The position numbers were made by a program, and so were the translations under genes. Positions 55,471 through 64,000 of a stretch of 64,000 bases of DNA are shown here, piece after piece. The DNA lies in contig NZ_HG964403.1 in assembly GCF_000612805.1 (NCBI RefSeq), positions 62,001-126,000 of the forward strand, given 5' to 3'. Origin of the DNA: Bacillus ndiopicus (GTDB lineage Bacteria > Bacillota > Bacilli > Bacillales_A > Planococcaceae). The number at the start of each line of letters is the position of its first letter. Within the stretch, counting starts at the first letter, position 1. Under the pieces are notes generated by a model. The model saw only the letters and a program-made list of their open reading frames with translations, searched no databases and was not told the DNA's origin.

Positions 55471-56187
55471 ATGAAAAGAGTAATATTACTTGGTGCAATG
55501 ATGGGTGTTTCAGTATTAATGTTAACAGGGTGTTTTTCCATTATACCTAGCAAGACAAAAGAGGAGTCCATTGTAGTTGAAAAGGATAAGGCAAAAAATT
55601 TAAATGTGGACATTGACCTTGGTGTAGGAGAAATAACGATAGAAAAAGGGGCACAAGAATGGGTAGAAGGTACTGCACAGTACAATAAAAAGAAATTGGC
55701 TCCACACGTAAGTTATAAACTGCAAGGAAAAACGGGAGAAGTGACGATTGAGCAAAAAAGCGCAAAAAACCTTGGATTATCAGGAGTAAAAAATAATTGG
55801 GAAATAATGTTGAATGAAGATGTACCGATGAATTTAGCTATAGAGATGGGGGCATCTGATGCCGACCTTGATTTACAAGGGCTACAGCTCGAGAAACTAG
55901 ATATTAATACAGGTGTTGGTGATTTAACTGTCAATTTAGGTGGTGATTGGTCGAATAGCTTTGATGCGACAATCGAATCTGGCGTTGGGCAAACAACTGT
56001 TATTTTACCATCAAAGGTAGGCGTAAAAATTACTGTAGAAAAAGGTATTGGTACTCTTGATGTTGATGGCTTTACTGCCAAAGGAAAAGGTGTATATATC
56101 AATGAAGCTTATGGTAAAGAAGATGTTACGATTAATGTAGATGTTGAAATGGGCCTAGGAGAAGTAACGTTTAAATTAGATAATTAG
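55471..56187 (+). CDS. Lipoprotein with toast-rack (LiaF/DUF4097-like) beta domain
   Basis: The 238-residue protein has a lipoprotein signal (VSVLMLTGCFS, Cys about residue 21). A repetitive beta-helix-like domain follows, with DLGVGEITIE, EMGASDADLDL, NTGVGDLTVNL, ESGVGQTTVIL and EKGIGTLDVDG, the spaced GxG pattern of toast-rack domains. Such domains occur in envelope-stress proteins near LiaF. AGAAGGAGG precedes ATG 55471. It is a single gene with a strong terminator, probably facing the outer side of the membrane; function unknown. Confidence 0.82.
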   Translation: MKRVILLGAMMGVSVLMLTGCFSIIPSKTKEESIVVEKDKAKNLNVDIDLGVGEITIEKGAQEWVEGTAQYNKKKLAPHVSYKLQGKTGEVTIEQKSAKNLGLSGVKNNWEIMLNEDVPMNLAIEMGASDADLDLQGLQLEKLDINTGVGDLTVNLGGDWSNSFDATIESGVGQTTVILPSKVGVKITVEKGIGTLDVDGFTAKGKGVYINEAYGKEDVTINVDVEMGLGEVTFKLDN

Positions 56188-56195
56188 TAGAGAGC

Positions 56196-56233
56196 AAAAA
56201 GCGCAAGAAATTAATGTTTCTTGCGCTTTTTTT
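56196..56233 (+). terminator. Terminator of the toast-rack lipoprotein gene
   Basis: AAAAAGCGCAAGAAA (56196-56210) pairs perfectly with TTTCTTGCGCTTTTT (56217-56231), with a 6-nt loop and T-run. Confidence 0.93.
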
Positions 56234-56556
56234 AGCATTTTCTTCTCATTTTTTAAAGTCCTATCTAAAAAGGTTGTTGTTTTTAGGCTTTTAATTTCTT
56301 TATTGATTAGACTGAAGATCAAAAGGGAGAAAAAACATGAAAATACGAATGTTGTTGAATACATAATAGATATTAGTGTTCAAAACACTATAACGAAAAT
56401 ACCAAATTAGTTTTATTTACAGATGGCTATTTCTAAATGCTAAAATAATAGTGAAGGAGCCTATAAATATGAATAAAAAAGATGATGTAAAACCATAGTA
56501 TATAGATATGTGTGGAAATATGGTACATGAGTGTTGCTAATATAAGCCATAAAATC
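56234..56556. other. Intergenic region with a tiny interrupted reading frame
   Basis: About 320 bp. The only coding-like signal is an ATG at 56469 after GAAGGAG that reads MNKKDDVKP, a TAG, then YIDMCGNMVHECC and TAA in the same frame. This may be a remnant of a very small gene. Nothing else is supported. Confidence 0.3.
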
Positions 56557-56592
56557 AGAAAAACCTTTCATTAAATTTTGAAAGGTTTTTCT
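56557..56592. terminator. Bidirectional terminator
   Basis: AGAAAAACCTTTCA (56557-56570) pairs perfectly with TGAAAGGTTTTTCT (56579-56592). It ends the minus-strand gene at 56605 and any transcript from the left. Confidence 0.88.
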
Positions 56593-56604
56593 TCTAATTG
56601 TATA

Positions 56605-56892
56605 TTATATAAGCTGCTGTGCAAACATAAGACCGACAGGGATAGTTAACCAAAGGAGTAAGCAACTTGTTAAAATTTTAGAATAAGAGGTGTTTTCTAA
56701 CTTCTTTTTGGAAACGAATCTCCACATCAATAATGCCCCAATAGCCCATATTGGTAAGATTAAAAAGAATTCTGGGGTTAATTTTGAAGCGTCACCTAAA
56801 GCCCCTTCTGCAAAAAAATAAGAAATCAATATTGCAATAAGACCACTGACTATAATATTGCTCATAACTAAGATTGGTTTCAATTTAAACAT
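56605..56892 (-). CDS. Small three-helix membrane protein, hypothetical
   Basis: The 95-residue protein has three hydrophobic segments (about 9-28, 41-58 and 71-92) and no motif that I recognise. GGGAGGAGG precedes the ATG with normal spacing, so it is likely translated. It is a single gene with a terminator directly downstream. Confidence 0.7.
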   Translation of the reverse strand: MFKLKPILVMSNIIVSGLIAILISYFFAEGALGDASKLTPEFFLILPIWAIGALLMWRFVSKKKLENTSYSKILTSCLLLWLTIPVGLMFAQQLI

Positions 56893-57137
56893 TTAAATAT
56901 CCTCCTCCCTTTGATTAATAAATATCATGTTCATCATATGTCAAATTATTTACAATGGATAGGTGTATAAAGATATATTATTAGTGATTTCCACCTTATC
57001 ATTGGGGATAGTCTAACATAACATCAAATTATTTCAAAATATGTTTACTGAAAAACTGAAATTATTATTCCCCTCTACGATTCTTTATTGAACATGGAGG
57101 TAAAACTGCTTTCAAAAAAGAAAGGGGAAATGTAATA

Positions 57138-57317
57138 ATGTAAGAAAATGCTATTATTCTAAACGGCAAGTATGTTAATGACGAGGTAGAGCAAGAAGTG
57201 TATGTGCAAAACATTTATACGAAATCGGATTTCCATTTGCTAATAGAGGAACTTCAAAAACATGTTCCATTAATAAAAAGCAGAAGCAGGATATGTATAA
57301 ACCTGATATTTACATGA
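57138..57317 (+). pseudogene. Small gene with a stop at codon 2
   Basis: ATG 57138 is followed at once by TAA. The same frame then runs for 57 codons with clear coding character (ENAIILNGKYVNDEVEQEVY, KSDFHLLIEELQKHVP). After the point where the downstream charged segment becomes less coding-like, a +1 shift would continue as KKQKQDMYKPDIYMKSRE. AAAGGGG lies upstream. This looks like a decayed small hydrophilic gene. Family unknown. Confidence 0.4.
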
Positions 57318-57348
57318 AATCGCGAGAAACCAATGTTTCTCGCGATTT
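57317..57348 (-). terminator. Terminator of the Mrr-like gene
   Basis: AAATCGCGAGAAAC (57317-57330) pairs perfectly with GTTTCTCGCGATTT (57335-57348) over a 4-nt loop. It lies 9 bp beyond the stop of the minus-strand gene. Confidence 0.85.
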
Positions 57349-57357
57349 TGACCAGTT

Positions 57358-57912
57358 TTATTTATTTAAAATAAGATCAATCAAATCCTCACGGTCAACT
57401 AAATAGACATCATTAATATTAGCTAGTTTGATTGCTTGTTTTGTAAAATGGCTATTTGTCACAACCCATGCCTCAGTTGCATTATACATTTTTACTGCAC
57501 CAATAATTTCTTGTACAGCTTTTACTCCAACTGTGCCACTATAGCGCTTTGCCTGTACAGCAATAATTTCTTTGCGGTCCTTTAAAATAAGGTCCGCTCC
57601 GTAATCACCAGATGTGGCAGTATAGGATACTTTATAGCCTCGGCGTTTGAATAATTCACCTAGAAAGCGTTCAAACTCCTCACCAGTCATGCTATCGACT
57701 TCTTTAATTCCAGCTTTACGCAAACGGGCTATACGCCTCGTTTTGAACCAAATCGTAATTACTATAATAACGACTAAGTAAATGACGATGGCACCAACGA
57801 TACCTTGCCATGTTCTAGTAAAATACCAGCCTGTAGCCCCAGCAACTAATAACAACATTTGCAGAAATGAAGTTGATAAACTTTTTTTACGTTTTTTCTT
57901 TCTTTTTTTCAA
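57358..57912 (-). CDS. Membrane-anchored Mrr-type nuclease domain protein
   Basis: The 184-residue protein begins with a very basic stretch (MKKRKKKRKKS), two membrane helices (about 17-55) and a C-terminal Mrr_cat domain (about 72-184). The nuclease core is GEEFERFLGELFKRRGY, then SGDYGADLIL with the metal Asp, and IAVQAKRY, where Gln stands in the Glu position of (E/Q)xK. Mrr-like proteins cleave modified DNA; membrane-tethered members may act on incoming DNA, but this is inferred. The start follows AAGGAGT. Confidence 0.82.
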   Translation of the reverse strand: MKKRKKKRKKSLSTSFLQMLLLVAGATGWYFTRTWQGIVGAIVIYLVVIIVITIWFKTRRIARLRKAGIKEVDSMTGEEFERFLGELFKRRGYKVSYTATSGDYGADLILKDRKEIIAVQAKRYSGTVGVKAVQEIIGAVKMYNATEAWVVTNSHFTKQAIKLANINDVYLVDREDLIDLILNK

Positions 57913-57975
57913 AATTTGTACTCCTTATTACAATGATAGCTTTCATTATAACACAAAAAGGTACAAATGTTCGCA

Positions 57976-59172
57976 TTAGATTTTGCGATTTTGTGAGCTA
58001 ATCATACTTGTTATTAAAAGTAGAATAGTAACAACTATGAAAATAACATTAGGAATATGCCAGCCATTCATAGCATCGTGAATATAGCCAAGAGCAATTG
58101 GTCCAATTGCTGCAAGCAAGTAGCCAATAGACTGAGCGAAGCCTGAGAGCTCAGCAGCCTCATAAGCCGTATTAGTCCGCAAAGTGAAAAGCATCATGCA
58201 TAAACTGAAAGAAGCTCCCCCTGCAAAGCCAAGGAAAATCATCCAAATAACGACTGAACTCGTCCATTCCATCATTAACCCTGTAAAGCCTATTAAATAG
58301 CAAATAACAAAAAACAATGTAATCGGGCGTTGGGAAGAAAGCTTACCAGCAATAATTGGCACAATAAAGGTCATAGGAATTTGTGAAAGTTGCATGATAG
58401 TTACCATCCAACCCGCATTTTCTGGTTGCATCCCTTGCGAAACTAATATTTCTGGTAGCCATGTAGCCAAAGAATAAAAGAAAAAAGATTGCAATCCCAT
58501 TGTTAAAGCGACAGTCCATGCCAGCCATGATCGAGAAAGCTTTGTGCGTGGTTGCTTGATGCCTGGAGCCATCGTTTCTGCTTTATTGTTGCGTAATAAT
58601 GGGAACCAAGCAATCAATGTTGTAATACAAAGAATTACAGAGAAGCCTAAAGCCCCTTGCCAGCCAAATGATGACATAGCAATAGGGTGACTAATCCCAA
58701 CTGCTAGCCCTGCTGAGGCATTCATTGATACGGTATAAATGCCCATTAAAAGCCCAATATGTAGTGGGAATTTCAATTTGAAATAACTAGGGATAAGTAC
58801 ATTGGCAAAGGCAATCGCAACCCCGATTAATACAGTTCCAGTAATGAGCAAAAGTGTCATACCTAAGGAGCGTAAAACGATCCCAGCTAATAATAAAAGA
58901 ACGGAATAAAATAAAGTACGCTCCATCCCAAACTTACGTGCAATAGGTGCTGCGAATGGTGAAATGACCGCGAAGGCCAATAAAGGAATCGTCGTTAAAA
59001 ATCCAGCGAGTGCATTAGAAATGCCTAGATCCTCACGAATAAATGGAATAACTGGCCCTACAACTGTTAATGGTGTACGTAAAATAGTCGCAATAAGGAA
59101 AATGGCTACGACGAAGAGCAGGGTTTGCTTTGTGATTTTTTTACTTGTTTGATGTGATGAATCCGTATCCAT
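57976..59172 (-). CDS. MFS transporter, CynX/NimT family
   Basis: The 398-residue protein has twelve membrane segments and CynX/NimT-like motifs: ILRTPLTVVGPVIPFIREDLGIS at the N-terminus (residues about 26-48), PSYFKLKFP, and FFFYSLATWLPEILVSQGM in helix 7. Members import or export cyanate, nitroimidazoles or other small compounds. AAGGAGGATTGTT precedes the ATG. It is a single gene; substrate unknown. Confidence 0.88.
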   Translation of the reverse strand: MDTDSSHQTSKKITKQTLLFVVAIFLIATILRTPLTVVGPVIPFIREDLGISNALAGFLTTIPLLAFAVISPFAAPIARKFGMERTLFYSVLLLLAGIVLRSLGMTLLLITGTVLIGVAIAFANVLIPSYFKLKFPLHIGLLMGIYTVSMNASAGLAVGISHPIAMSSFGWQGALGFSVILCITTLIAWFPLLRNNKAETMAPGIKQPRTKLSRSWLAWTVALTMGLQSFFFYSLATWLPEILVSQGMQPENAGWMVTIMQLSQIPMTFIVPIIAGKLSSQRPITLFFVICYLIGFTGLMMEWTSSVVIWMIFLGFAGGASFSLCMMLFTLRTNTAYEAAELSGFAQSIGYLLAAIGPIALGYIHDAMNGWHIPNVIFIVVTILLLITSMISSQNRKI

Positions 59173-59314
59173 AACAATCCTCCTTAGTACATAATTATTT
59201 AATTATATAGCAAGCATACAATATTTTCTAAAAGGATGCCTACTGTAGCTAGGAAAAAGTGATGGAAATATGCTAAAATGCAAGCAATCATTAATTATGA
59301 GGGAAGTGAAGAAT

Positions 59315-59998
59315 ATGGCGGTATCAGCAGGTTTTTACAAAAAAATAAAAGCATGGGTGACAGATGGTGATGCACAATTAGCTTTTCGCCCATTTCAAGT
59401 GGATGGCAATCCGTATAAATCAAAAATGCTAGTAGTAGGTGCATTTGCTACACCTAAAATCGAAAGCGATACAACTGACGAAAGAGTATATATAGAAGCA
59501 TTAGTGAATGCTCAATTATTTGAAGAGATGTACGGCTTTGAGATGCGACAAAAATCGCGGGAATATTTGGGGACGTTACATTTTATCGAATGGATAAAGG
59601 AAGAGCTAAATACTTGTGCAACTATAACGTATATGAATGTACTACAGGCAAGGGATGCTAAGGAGTTCAAGCTAACGCATAAAGAAAATCTCGCACTATA
59701 TAGTAGGGGTCAGGAAGTTTTCGGAGAAATAGTCGAAGAGTTTCAACCAGAATTTATTGTTTTACATGGTACGGAGGCTGTGCAGCAGTTCAGAACACAC
59801 TTTGCTGAGCAACTAGCAGATTATTATAGTCAAGTGAACAAAGTGCAACAATTAGAGGAGTATGGTGTTTTTGGAGAGTTACATTGTAAAAATGGTCATA
59901 TAGTTAAAGTTTTAGCATGTCGCAGTATGAGCTACTATGGTAAAGAGGGCAAAGCATTCCAGCAATTTAAAGAAAAATTGAAAAGCCTGTATAAGTAG
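59315..59998 (+). CDS. Conserved-looking hypothetical protein
   Basis: The 227-residue soluble protein has an alpha/beta pattern (KMLVVGAFATPKI, YEF-like acidic helices, EFIVLHGTEAVQQF, VKVLACRSMSYYG). The VVGAFATP and FIVLHGTEA segments recall a uracil-DNA-glycosylase-like fold, but key motifs are not evident, so I do not assign a function. ATG 59315 follows AGGGAAGTGAAG; an upstream in-frame ATG at 59270 lacks a ribosome site. Confidence 0.65.
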   Translation: MAVSAGFYKKIKAWVTDGDAQLAFRPFQVDGNPYKSKMLVVGAFATPKIESDTTDERVYIEALVNAQLFEEMYGFEMRQKSREYLGTLHFIEWIKEELNTCATITYMNVLQARDAKEFKLTHKENLALYSRGQEVFGEIVEEFQPEFIVLHGTEAVQQFRTHFAEQLADYYSQVNKVQQLEEYGVFGELHCKNGHIVKVLACRSMSYYGKEGKAFQQFKEKLKSLYK

Positions 59999-60053
59999 TA
60001 TCACTAAGCTACATAATCAGAAAAGTCTAAAAAAAATTATTATTATAGAACTA

Positions 60054-60082
60054 TTGCATAAAAACGTTTAGATGCTTATAAT
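60054..60082 (+). promoter_or_regulatory. Promoter of the xpt-pbuX operon
   Basis: TTGCAT (60054-60059), a 17-nt spacer and TATAAT (60077-60082) form a near-consensus promoter. It lies about 30 bp before the riboswitch aptamer. Confidence 0.8.
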
Positions 60083-60112
60083 TGGAACGTTCTTAACTTA
60101 AATTTATATTTT

Positions 60113-60181
60113 ACTCATATAATAACGAGAATATGGCTCGTAAGTTTCTACCGACATCCCGTAAAGAAGTCGACTATGAGA
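60113..60181 (+). ncRNA. Guanine-class purine riboswitch aptamer
   Basis: The 69-nt element has the P1 arms CTCATA (60114-60119) and TATGAG (60175-60180), and the conserved three-way junction pieces TATAAT, ATATGG, GTTTCTACC and CGACTATG. The base in GACTATG that pairs with the ligand is C, which gives guanine or hypoxanthine specificity (adenine aptamers have T). It lies in front of xpt-pbuX, a classic target. Binding would favour the downstream terminator. Confidence 0.93.
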
Positions 60182-60185
60182 AGAC

Positions 60186-60884
<699 letters not shown>

Positions 60885-60907
60885 GACTGTAGGAGGTCAC
60901 ACTTTTT

Positions 60908-62179
60908 ATGAATGGCTTTAAGGCAACAGCATTAGGTATTCAGCATTTACTTGCTATGTATGCAGGGGCGATTTTAGTGCCTTTGATTATTGGAGGAGCA
61001 CTTAATTTTACTCCATCACAAATGACCTATTTAGTAGCAATTGATATTATGATGTGCGGTATTGCGACATTATTGCAAGTATGGAAAGGTAAATATATCG
61101 GTATTGGATTACCTGTTGTGCTTGGTTGTACATTTACAGCAGTAAGCCCAATTATCGCAATCGGCTCATCGGGTGGCTTAGGGGATATTTACGGTGCTAT
61201 TATTGCTTCAGGAGCGATTATCGTATTAATTTCAGGAGTTTTTGGCTTATTAGTACCCTTTTTCCCACCAGTTGTGACAGGCTCGGTCGTTACAATTATC
61301 GGAGTTAGCTTAATTCCAGTAGCGATTAACAATATGGGCGGTGGACAAGGTGCGGCTGACTTTGCCTCGGGGTCAAATGTTGGCTTAGCGTTTATTACGC
61401 TACTAATTATTTTAGTTATTTACCGCTTTTTTGACGGTTTTATTCGTGCTATTGCAATCTTATTAGGCTTAGTGTTTGGAACAGTTGTTGCGATATTTAT
61501 GGGCAAGGTGGATTTCACACCAGTCGCAGACGCGGCATGGGGACATCTAGTGCTGCCATTCTATCTAGCAACACCAACATTTGATACGTCCGCTATTATT
61601 ACGATGACGCTTGTGGCGATGGTATCACTTGTTGAATCAACGGGTGTTTACTACGCGCTTAGTGATATTTGCGAAAAGAAACTATCGTCGAAGGATTTGG
61701 CGAAAGGTTATCGTGCAGAAGGTTTAGCTTCTATTATTGGCGGGATTTTCAACGGTTTCCCATATACGACGTTTTCACAAAATGTTGGCTTAATTCAAGT
61801 TTCTGGTGTACGTGACCGCAAAGTTATTTTTATTACAGGCGGTATGTTAGTAGCGCTAGGCTTTTTACCAAAGCTTGCTGCCTTAACGACAATTATTCCA
61901 ACGCCTGTGTTAGGTGCTGCCATGCTAGCAATGTTTGGTATGGTTATTACACAGGGCATAAAAATGCTAGCACCTGAAATTACAAAATCGATGGAAAATG
62001 CGATGGTTGTAGCATGTGCGGTTGGGCTAGGTATTGGTGTATCTGTTGTGCCAGAACTGTTCGCTGCATTACCTAAAGAATTCGGCTTAAATATATTAAC
62101 ATCAAACGGCATTGTCTGCGGCTCTGTCACAGCGATTGTCCTGAATATCGTTTTCAATATGATTGGAAGAAAAAAATAG
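60908..62179 (+). CDS. pbuX: Xanthine permease (NCS2 family)
   Basis: The 423-residue membrane protein has about 14 segments with NCS2 motifs: GIQHLLAMYAGAILVPLI near the start, the QNVGLIQVSGVRDR segment that follows TFS (helix 10 region), and AMVSLVESTGVYYALSD with the substrate Glu. It imports xanthine with protons for Xpt. TAGGAGGTCAC precedes ATG 60908. Confidence 0.95.
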   Translation: MNGFKATALGIQHLLAMYAGAILVPLIIGGALNFTPSQMTYLVAIDIMMCGIATLLQVWKGKYIGIGLPVVLGCTFTAVSPIIAIGSSGGLGDIYGAIIASGAIIVLISGVFGLLVPFFPPVVTGSVVTIIGVSLIPVAINNMGGGQGAADFASGSNVGLAFITLLIILVIYRFFDGFIRAIAILLGLVFGTVVAIFMGKVDFTPVADAAWGHLVLPFYLATPTFDTSAIITMTLVAMVSLVESTGVYYALSDICEKKLSSKDLAKGYRAEGLASIIGGIFNGFPYTTFSQNVGLIQVSGVRDRKVIFITGGMLVALGFLPKLAALTTIIPTPVLGAAMLAMFGMVITQGIKMLAPEITKSMENAMVVACAVGLGIGVSVVPELFAALPKEFGLNILTSNGIVCGSVTAIVLNIVFNMIGRKK

Positions 62180-62190
62180 TGGATTTAGGG

Positions 62191-62228
62191 AAGGGAGTGT
62201 CTAAAAATTTATTTTGAGACACTCCCTT
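62191..62228 (+). terminator. Terminator of xpt-pbuX
   Basis: AAGGGAGTGTCT (62191-62202) pairs perfectly with AGACACTCCCTT (62217-62228), followed by TTACATTTACTTT. Confidence 0.82.
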
Positions 62229-62253
62229 TACATTTACTTTAGCGAATATTTGA

Positions 62254-62287
62254 GGCTGCCTAGAAAGAAGTTTCTATCTAGGCAGCC
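62254..62287. terminator. Second hairpin, convergent terminator
   Basis: GGCTGCCTAGA (62254-62264) pairs with TCTAGGCAGCC (62277-62287), with further inner pairing. It lies 16 bp beyond the stop of the next minus-strand gene. The stem resembles the ahpC-ahpF hairpin (GGCTGCCTGGAAAG). Confidence 0.7.
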
Positions 62288-62302
62288 TTTGATTTTGATG
62301 TG

Positions 62303-62527
62303 TTAAATTTGGCTAAGGAATAGAAAGAAGAAAACCGCTGAAATAACTATGATACCAAACAACGAGGTTATTTTTACATAATTAACAGCTGCTTCACTGA
62401 CTTCAGGTTGCTCTTTAAATGTCCATCTTCTTCCCCATAAAATAGATTCTTTAGGATTTTTATACGACCGAAACATCAGAAAGTATATAGGGATTGATAG
62501 TATGAAAAAAACGATAACAGTGGTCAT
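62303..62527 (-). CDS. Small two-helix membrane protein (DUF6199-like)
   Basis: The 74-residue protein has helices at about 3-20 and 52-72. Between them lies a conserved-looking NPKESILWGRRWTFKEQPEVSE, which resembles the small DUF6199-type membrane proteins. AGAAGGAGG precedes the ATG with good spacing. Function unknown. Confidence 0.7.
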   Translation of the reverse strand: MTTVIVFFILSIPIYFLMFRSYKNPKESILWGRRWTFKEQPEVSEAAVNYVKITSLFGIIVISAVFFFLFLSQI

Positions 62528-62593
62528 TCCTAGCCTCCTTCTAGCACAGCTTTAGTTGCCATTTAATTTGGTGAAGTTAAGAAAGATTTTGCT

Positions 62594-62905
62594 TCATGTC
62601 AGCTTCACATAAAAATCTTTACCGTTGTTAATTCCTACAATTTCAGTGTTTTTTATTTTTTTATAATAGTCATCAATCTGTCTTGCGAGGCTTGAATGGC
62701 CGTTCAAATAACTACCAGGCTCAATTTTTTTAGCTACATTATGAAATTCAAAATACACTTTCGTATCTTCCTCCATAAGGCTGATAATTTGAGAGAACTC
62801 ATCAGCAGGAATATGGATACCACGCGTGTAACGGCATTCTCTGCGGTATGTGTCGTGCGAAATGTGGATTGGTTGTTGTTCGTCTGTCATTTCTAATTTA
62901 AACAT
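62594..62905 (-). CDS. Hypothetical small soluble protein
   Basis: The 103-residue product is hydrophilic, with no membrane segment and no motif that I recognise (MFKLEMTDEQQPIHISHDTY at the start). AGGAGGCGCTC precedes the ATG. It is probably a real gene because of the ribosome site and coding pattern. Confidence 0.65.
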   Translation of the reverse strand: MFKLEMTDEQQPIHISHDTYRRECRYTRGIHIPADEFSQIISLMEEDTKVYFEFHNVAKKIEPGSYLNGHSSLARQIDDYYKKIKNTEIVGINNGKDFYVKLT

Positions 62906-62977
62906 AATGAGCGCCTCCTTAGTATGTTACTTTGCCTGTATTATATCAAAATTCCCTAGTATTGAAAGATGCTCATA

Positions 62978-63535
62978 CTACCAATTCTCTTGCTGTATTT
63001 CCTCTGCAATGACTTGTAAATCATAGGCATTTATCGTTAAAAGCTCGTAATTATCATGCTGCTCCATGTATTTCTTTACTAAATTCAGCACGTATTTTGG
63101 AGAAGCTTCATTTTCCTCATCATAGACGAGAAGCATAGCGTCAGTATTGTTAATAATGAATTTATCCTTTTCGATAAATTGCCAAGGTGCCTCATAAGGT
63201 CGCTTCGTTACACTTGTAACAAAATCAGCCTGTAAAATCATTCGTTGATACTGTTCCTGCTTATGCTCGTTCCAATTTTTCTCCTGTTCTAAAAATGGTG
63301 TAATAACAGAATATTTCAAAGTAGGGTATTGTTCTTTCAATGAGCAAACAACCTCTGTAGCCCATAGTTCAACGCCGAGCTGTCCACTAACAATCACCCA
63401 TTCCAAGCCATCTTCTAGTAGTGTGATTAATTTATTTTCCAATGCTTTTTTTATAATTGTGACGCCGGGATGCTTTTCATTGAAAATGCCAAGCTCGTGT
63501 GGCCGATAGCCTGTAATAAAAAGTGTTTTAATCAT
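62978..63535 (-). CDS. YpsA-family (SLOG superfamily, DUF1273) protein
   Basis: The 185-residue protein has the YpsA features: TLFITGYRPHELGIF at the N-terminus, WVIVSGQLGVELWATEV (nucleotide-type SLOG motif), VTPFLEQEKNWNE-like central segment and MLLVYDEENEASPKYV near the end. YpsA of Bacillales affects cell division and may bind a nucleotide ligand; the mechanism is not settled. ATG 63535 follows AAGGAGTG; an in-frame GTG at 63544 is too close to the ribosome site. Confidence 0.88.
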   Translation of the reverse strand: MIKTLFITGYRPHELGIFNEKHPGVTIIKKALENKLITLLEDGLEWVIVSGQLGVELWATEVVCSLKEQYPTLKYSVITPFLEQEKNWNEHKQEQYQRMILQADFVTSVTKRPYEAPWQFIEKDKFIINNTDAMLLVYDEENEASPKYVLNLVKKYMEQHDNYELLTINAYDLQVIAEEIQQENW

Positions 63536-63624
63536 ATAAATCACTCCTTGTGAAAATTAATTGCTTCGTATGTTAAGATGTTTCTAATTGTACGAGATTT
63601 TTTGAAGAGAAAGAAGGGAATGGT

Positions 63625-64000
63625 ATGGGGAAAGCTAAAATATATATCATTTTACTTGTCGTAATGCTAGCTTGGGGATTGAATGTTGTTGCCCTAAAGC
63701 TATTAGTTTCTTATTTTAGCCCATTAACGATGACTGCTGTGCGTATTTTTATTGCTGGCATTACTGTTGTAGGGATTTTAGCTCTTTTAAAAAAGCTACA
63801 AAAACCTACTCGTATCGAGGTTTATGCTATTATGGCTGCCAGCATATTAGGCGTTGTGTTACATCATAGTTTGCTAGCGTTTGGATTGGCAAATACGATG
63901 GCCGTGAAGGGCAGTATTATTCTAGGCTTTAGCCCATTATTAACGGCAATACTTGCAATCATTTTTGGTTTTACACAAATGAGCTGGCAACGCTTTTTAG
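63625..64000 (+). CDS. EamA/DMT-family transporter, partial
   Basis: The first 125 codons of a gene that leaves the window. The translation starts MGKAKIYIILLVVMLAWGLN and shows the EamA pattern (LAWGLNVVALKLLVSYFSPL, AVRIFIAGI, ALLAFGLANTMAVKGSII). It is a drug/metabolite transporter of the inner-membrane type. AAGAAGGG lies upstream. The substrate cannot be stated. Confidence 0.85.
   Translation, partial: MGKAKIYIILLVVMLAWGLNVVALKLLVSYFSPLTMTAVRIFIAGITVVGILALLKKLQKPTRIEVYAIMAASILGVVLHHSLLAFGLANTMAVKGSIILGFSPLLTAILAIIFGFTQMSWQRFL

Overview
The window looks like the chromosome of a low-GC Gram-positive of the Bacillales, most probably Lysinibacillus or a close Planococcaceae relative. The evidence is the AT-rich sequence, strong AAGGAGG ribosome sites with many TTG and GTG starts, three S-layer-homology (SLH) proteins, and a typical Bacillales gene set: guanine-riboswitch xpt-pbuX, PerR-type katA and ahpCF, stand-alone bacterial nitric oxide synthase, hut genes and an ECF sigma operon. 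The genus is an inference from gene content. I saw no rRNA, tRNA, CRISPR array, insertion sequence or prophage.

Layout. 1-10.7 kb is a catabolic locus. On the minus strand a LacI regulator is followed by a phosphofructokinase-like kinase and a half-length transketolase subunit. Divergent from it is an operon of aldehyde dehydrogenase, two zinc alcohol dehydrogenases, a tartrate/D-malate-type dehydrogenase and a three-part TRAP transporter. Both transcription units have near-consensus promoters with palindromic operators over the start point. 10.9-19.3 kb carries surface and sensory genes: a secreted CAP protein, a 1441-residue SLH surface protein, a broken small gene and a dCache chemoreceptor with an amino-acid-binding signature. 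19.3-28.2 kb is a cre-controlled Gat-family PTS operon: class II aldolase, TIM-like isomerase, YjbQ protein, PRD activator, IIA, IIB, IIC, Rpe-like epimerase, aldehyde dehydrogenase and its own HPr. This set does not match a sugar pathway I can name and is the best candidate for an undescribed system.

28.2-35.2 kb: a VanZ-RDD membrane protein, two more SLH proteins, a paired SMR efflux system, and katA with PerR-box-like sites. 35.7-43.5 kb: an SLC13-type transporter with RCK_C domains, a three-gene ABC exporter, and ahpC-ahpF, also with a PerR-like box. 43.7-46.7 kb: a self-regulated envelope-stress operon with an ECF promoter, a PgaB-like deacetylase, an ECF sigma factor, and a membrane protein whose signal-peptidase-like domain has lost its catalytic residues. 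46.7-53.6 kb: an AraC-type regulator with Glu at the receiver phosphorylation site, divergent from yjiH-hutU-hutI-hutG; hutH is absent here.

53.6-64 kb: nos, a toast-rack lipoprotein, several small or broken membrane-protein genes, a membrane-anchored Mrr-type nuclease, a CynX/NimT MFS transporter, the guanine-riboswitch xpt-pbuX operon, a YpsA-family protein and the start of an EamA transporter. A recurrent family of related intrinsic terminators (29.5, 37.6, 46.7, 56.2 and 57.3 kb) separates many of these units.
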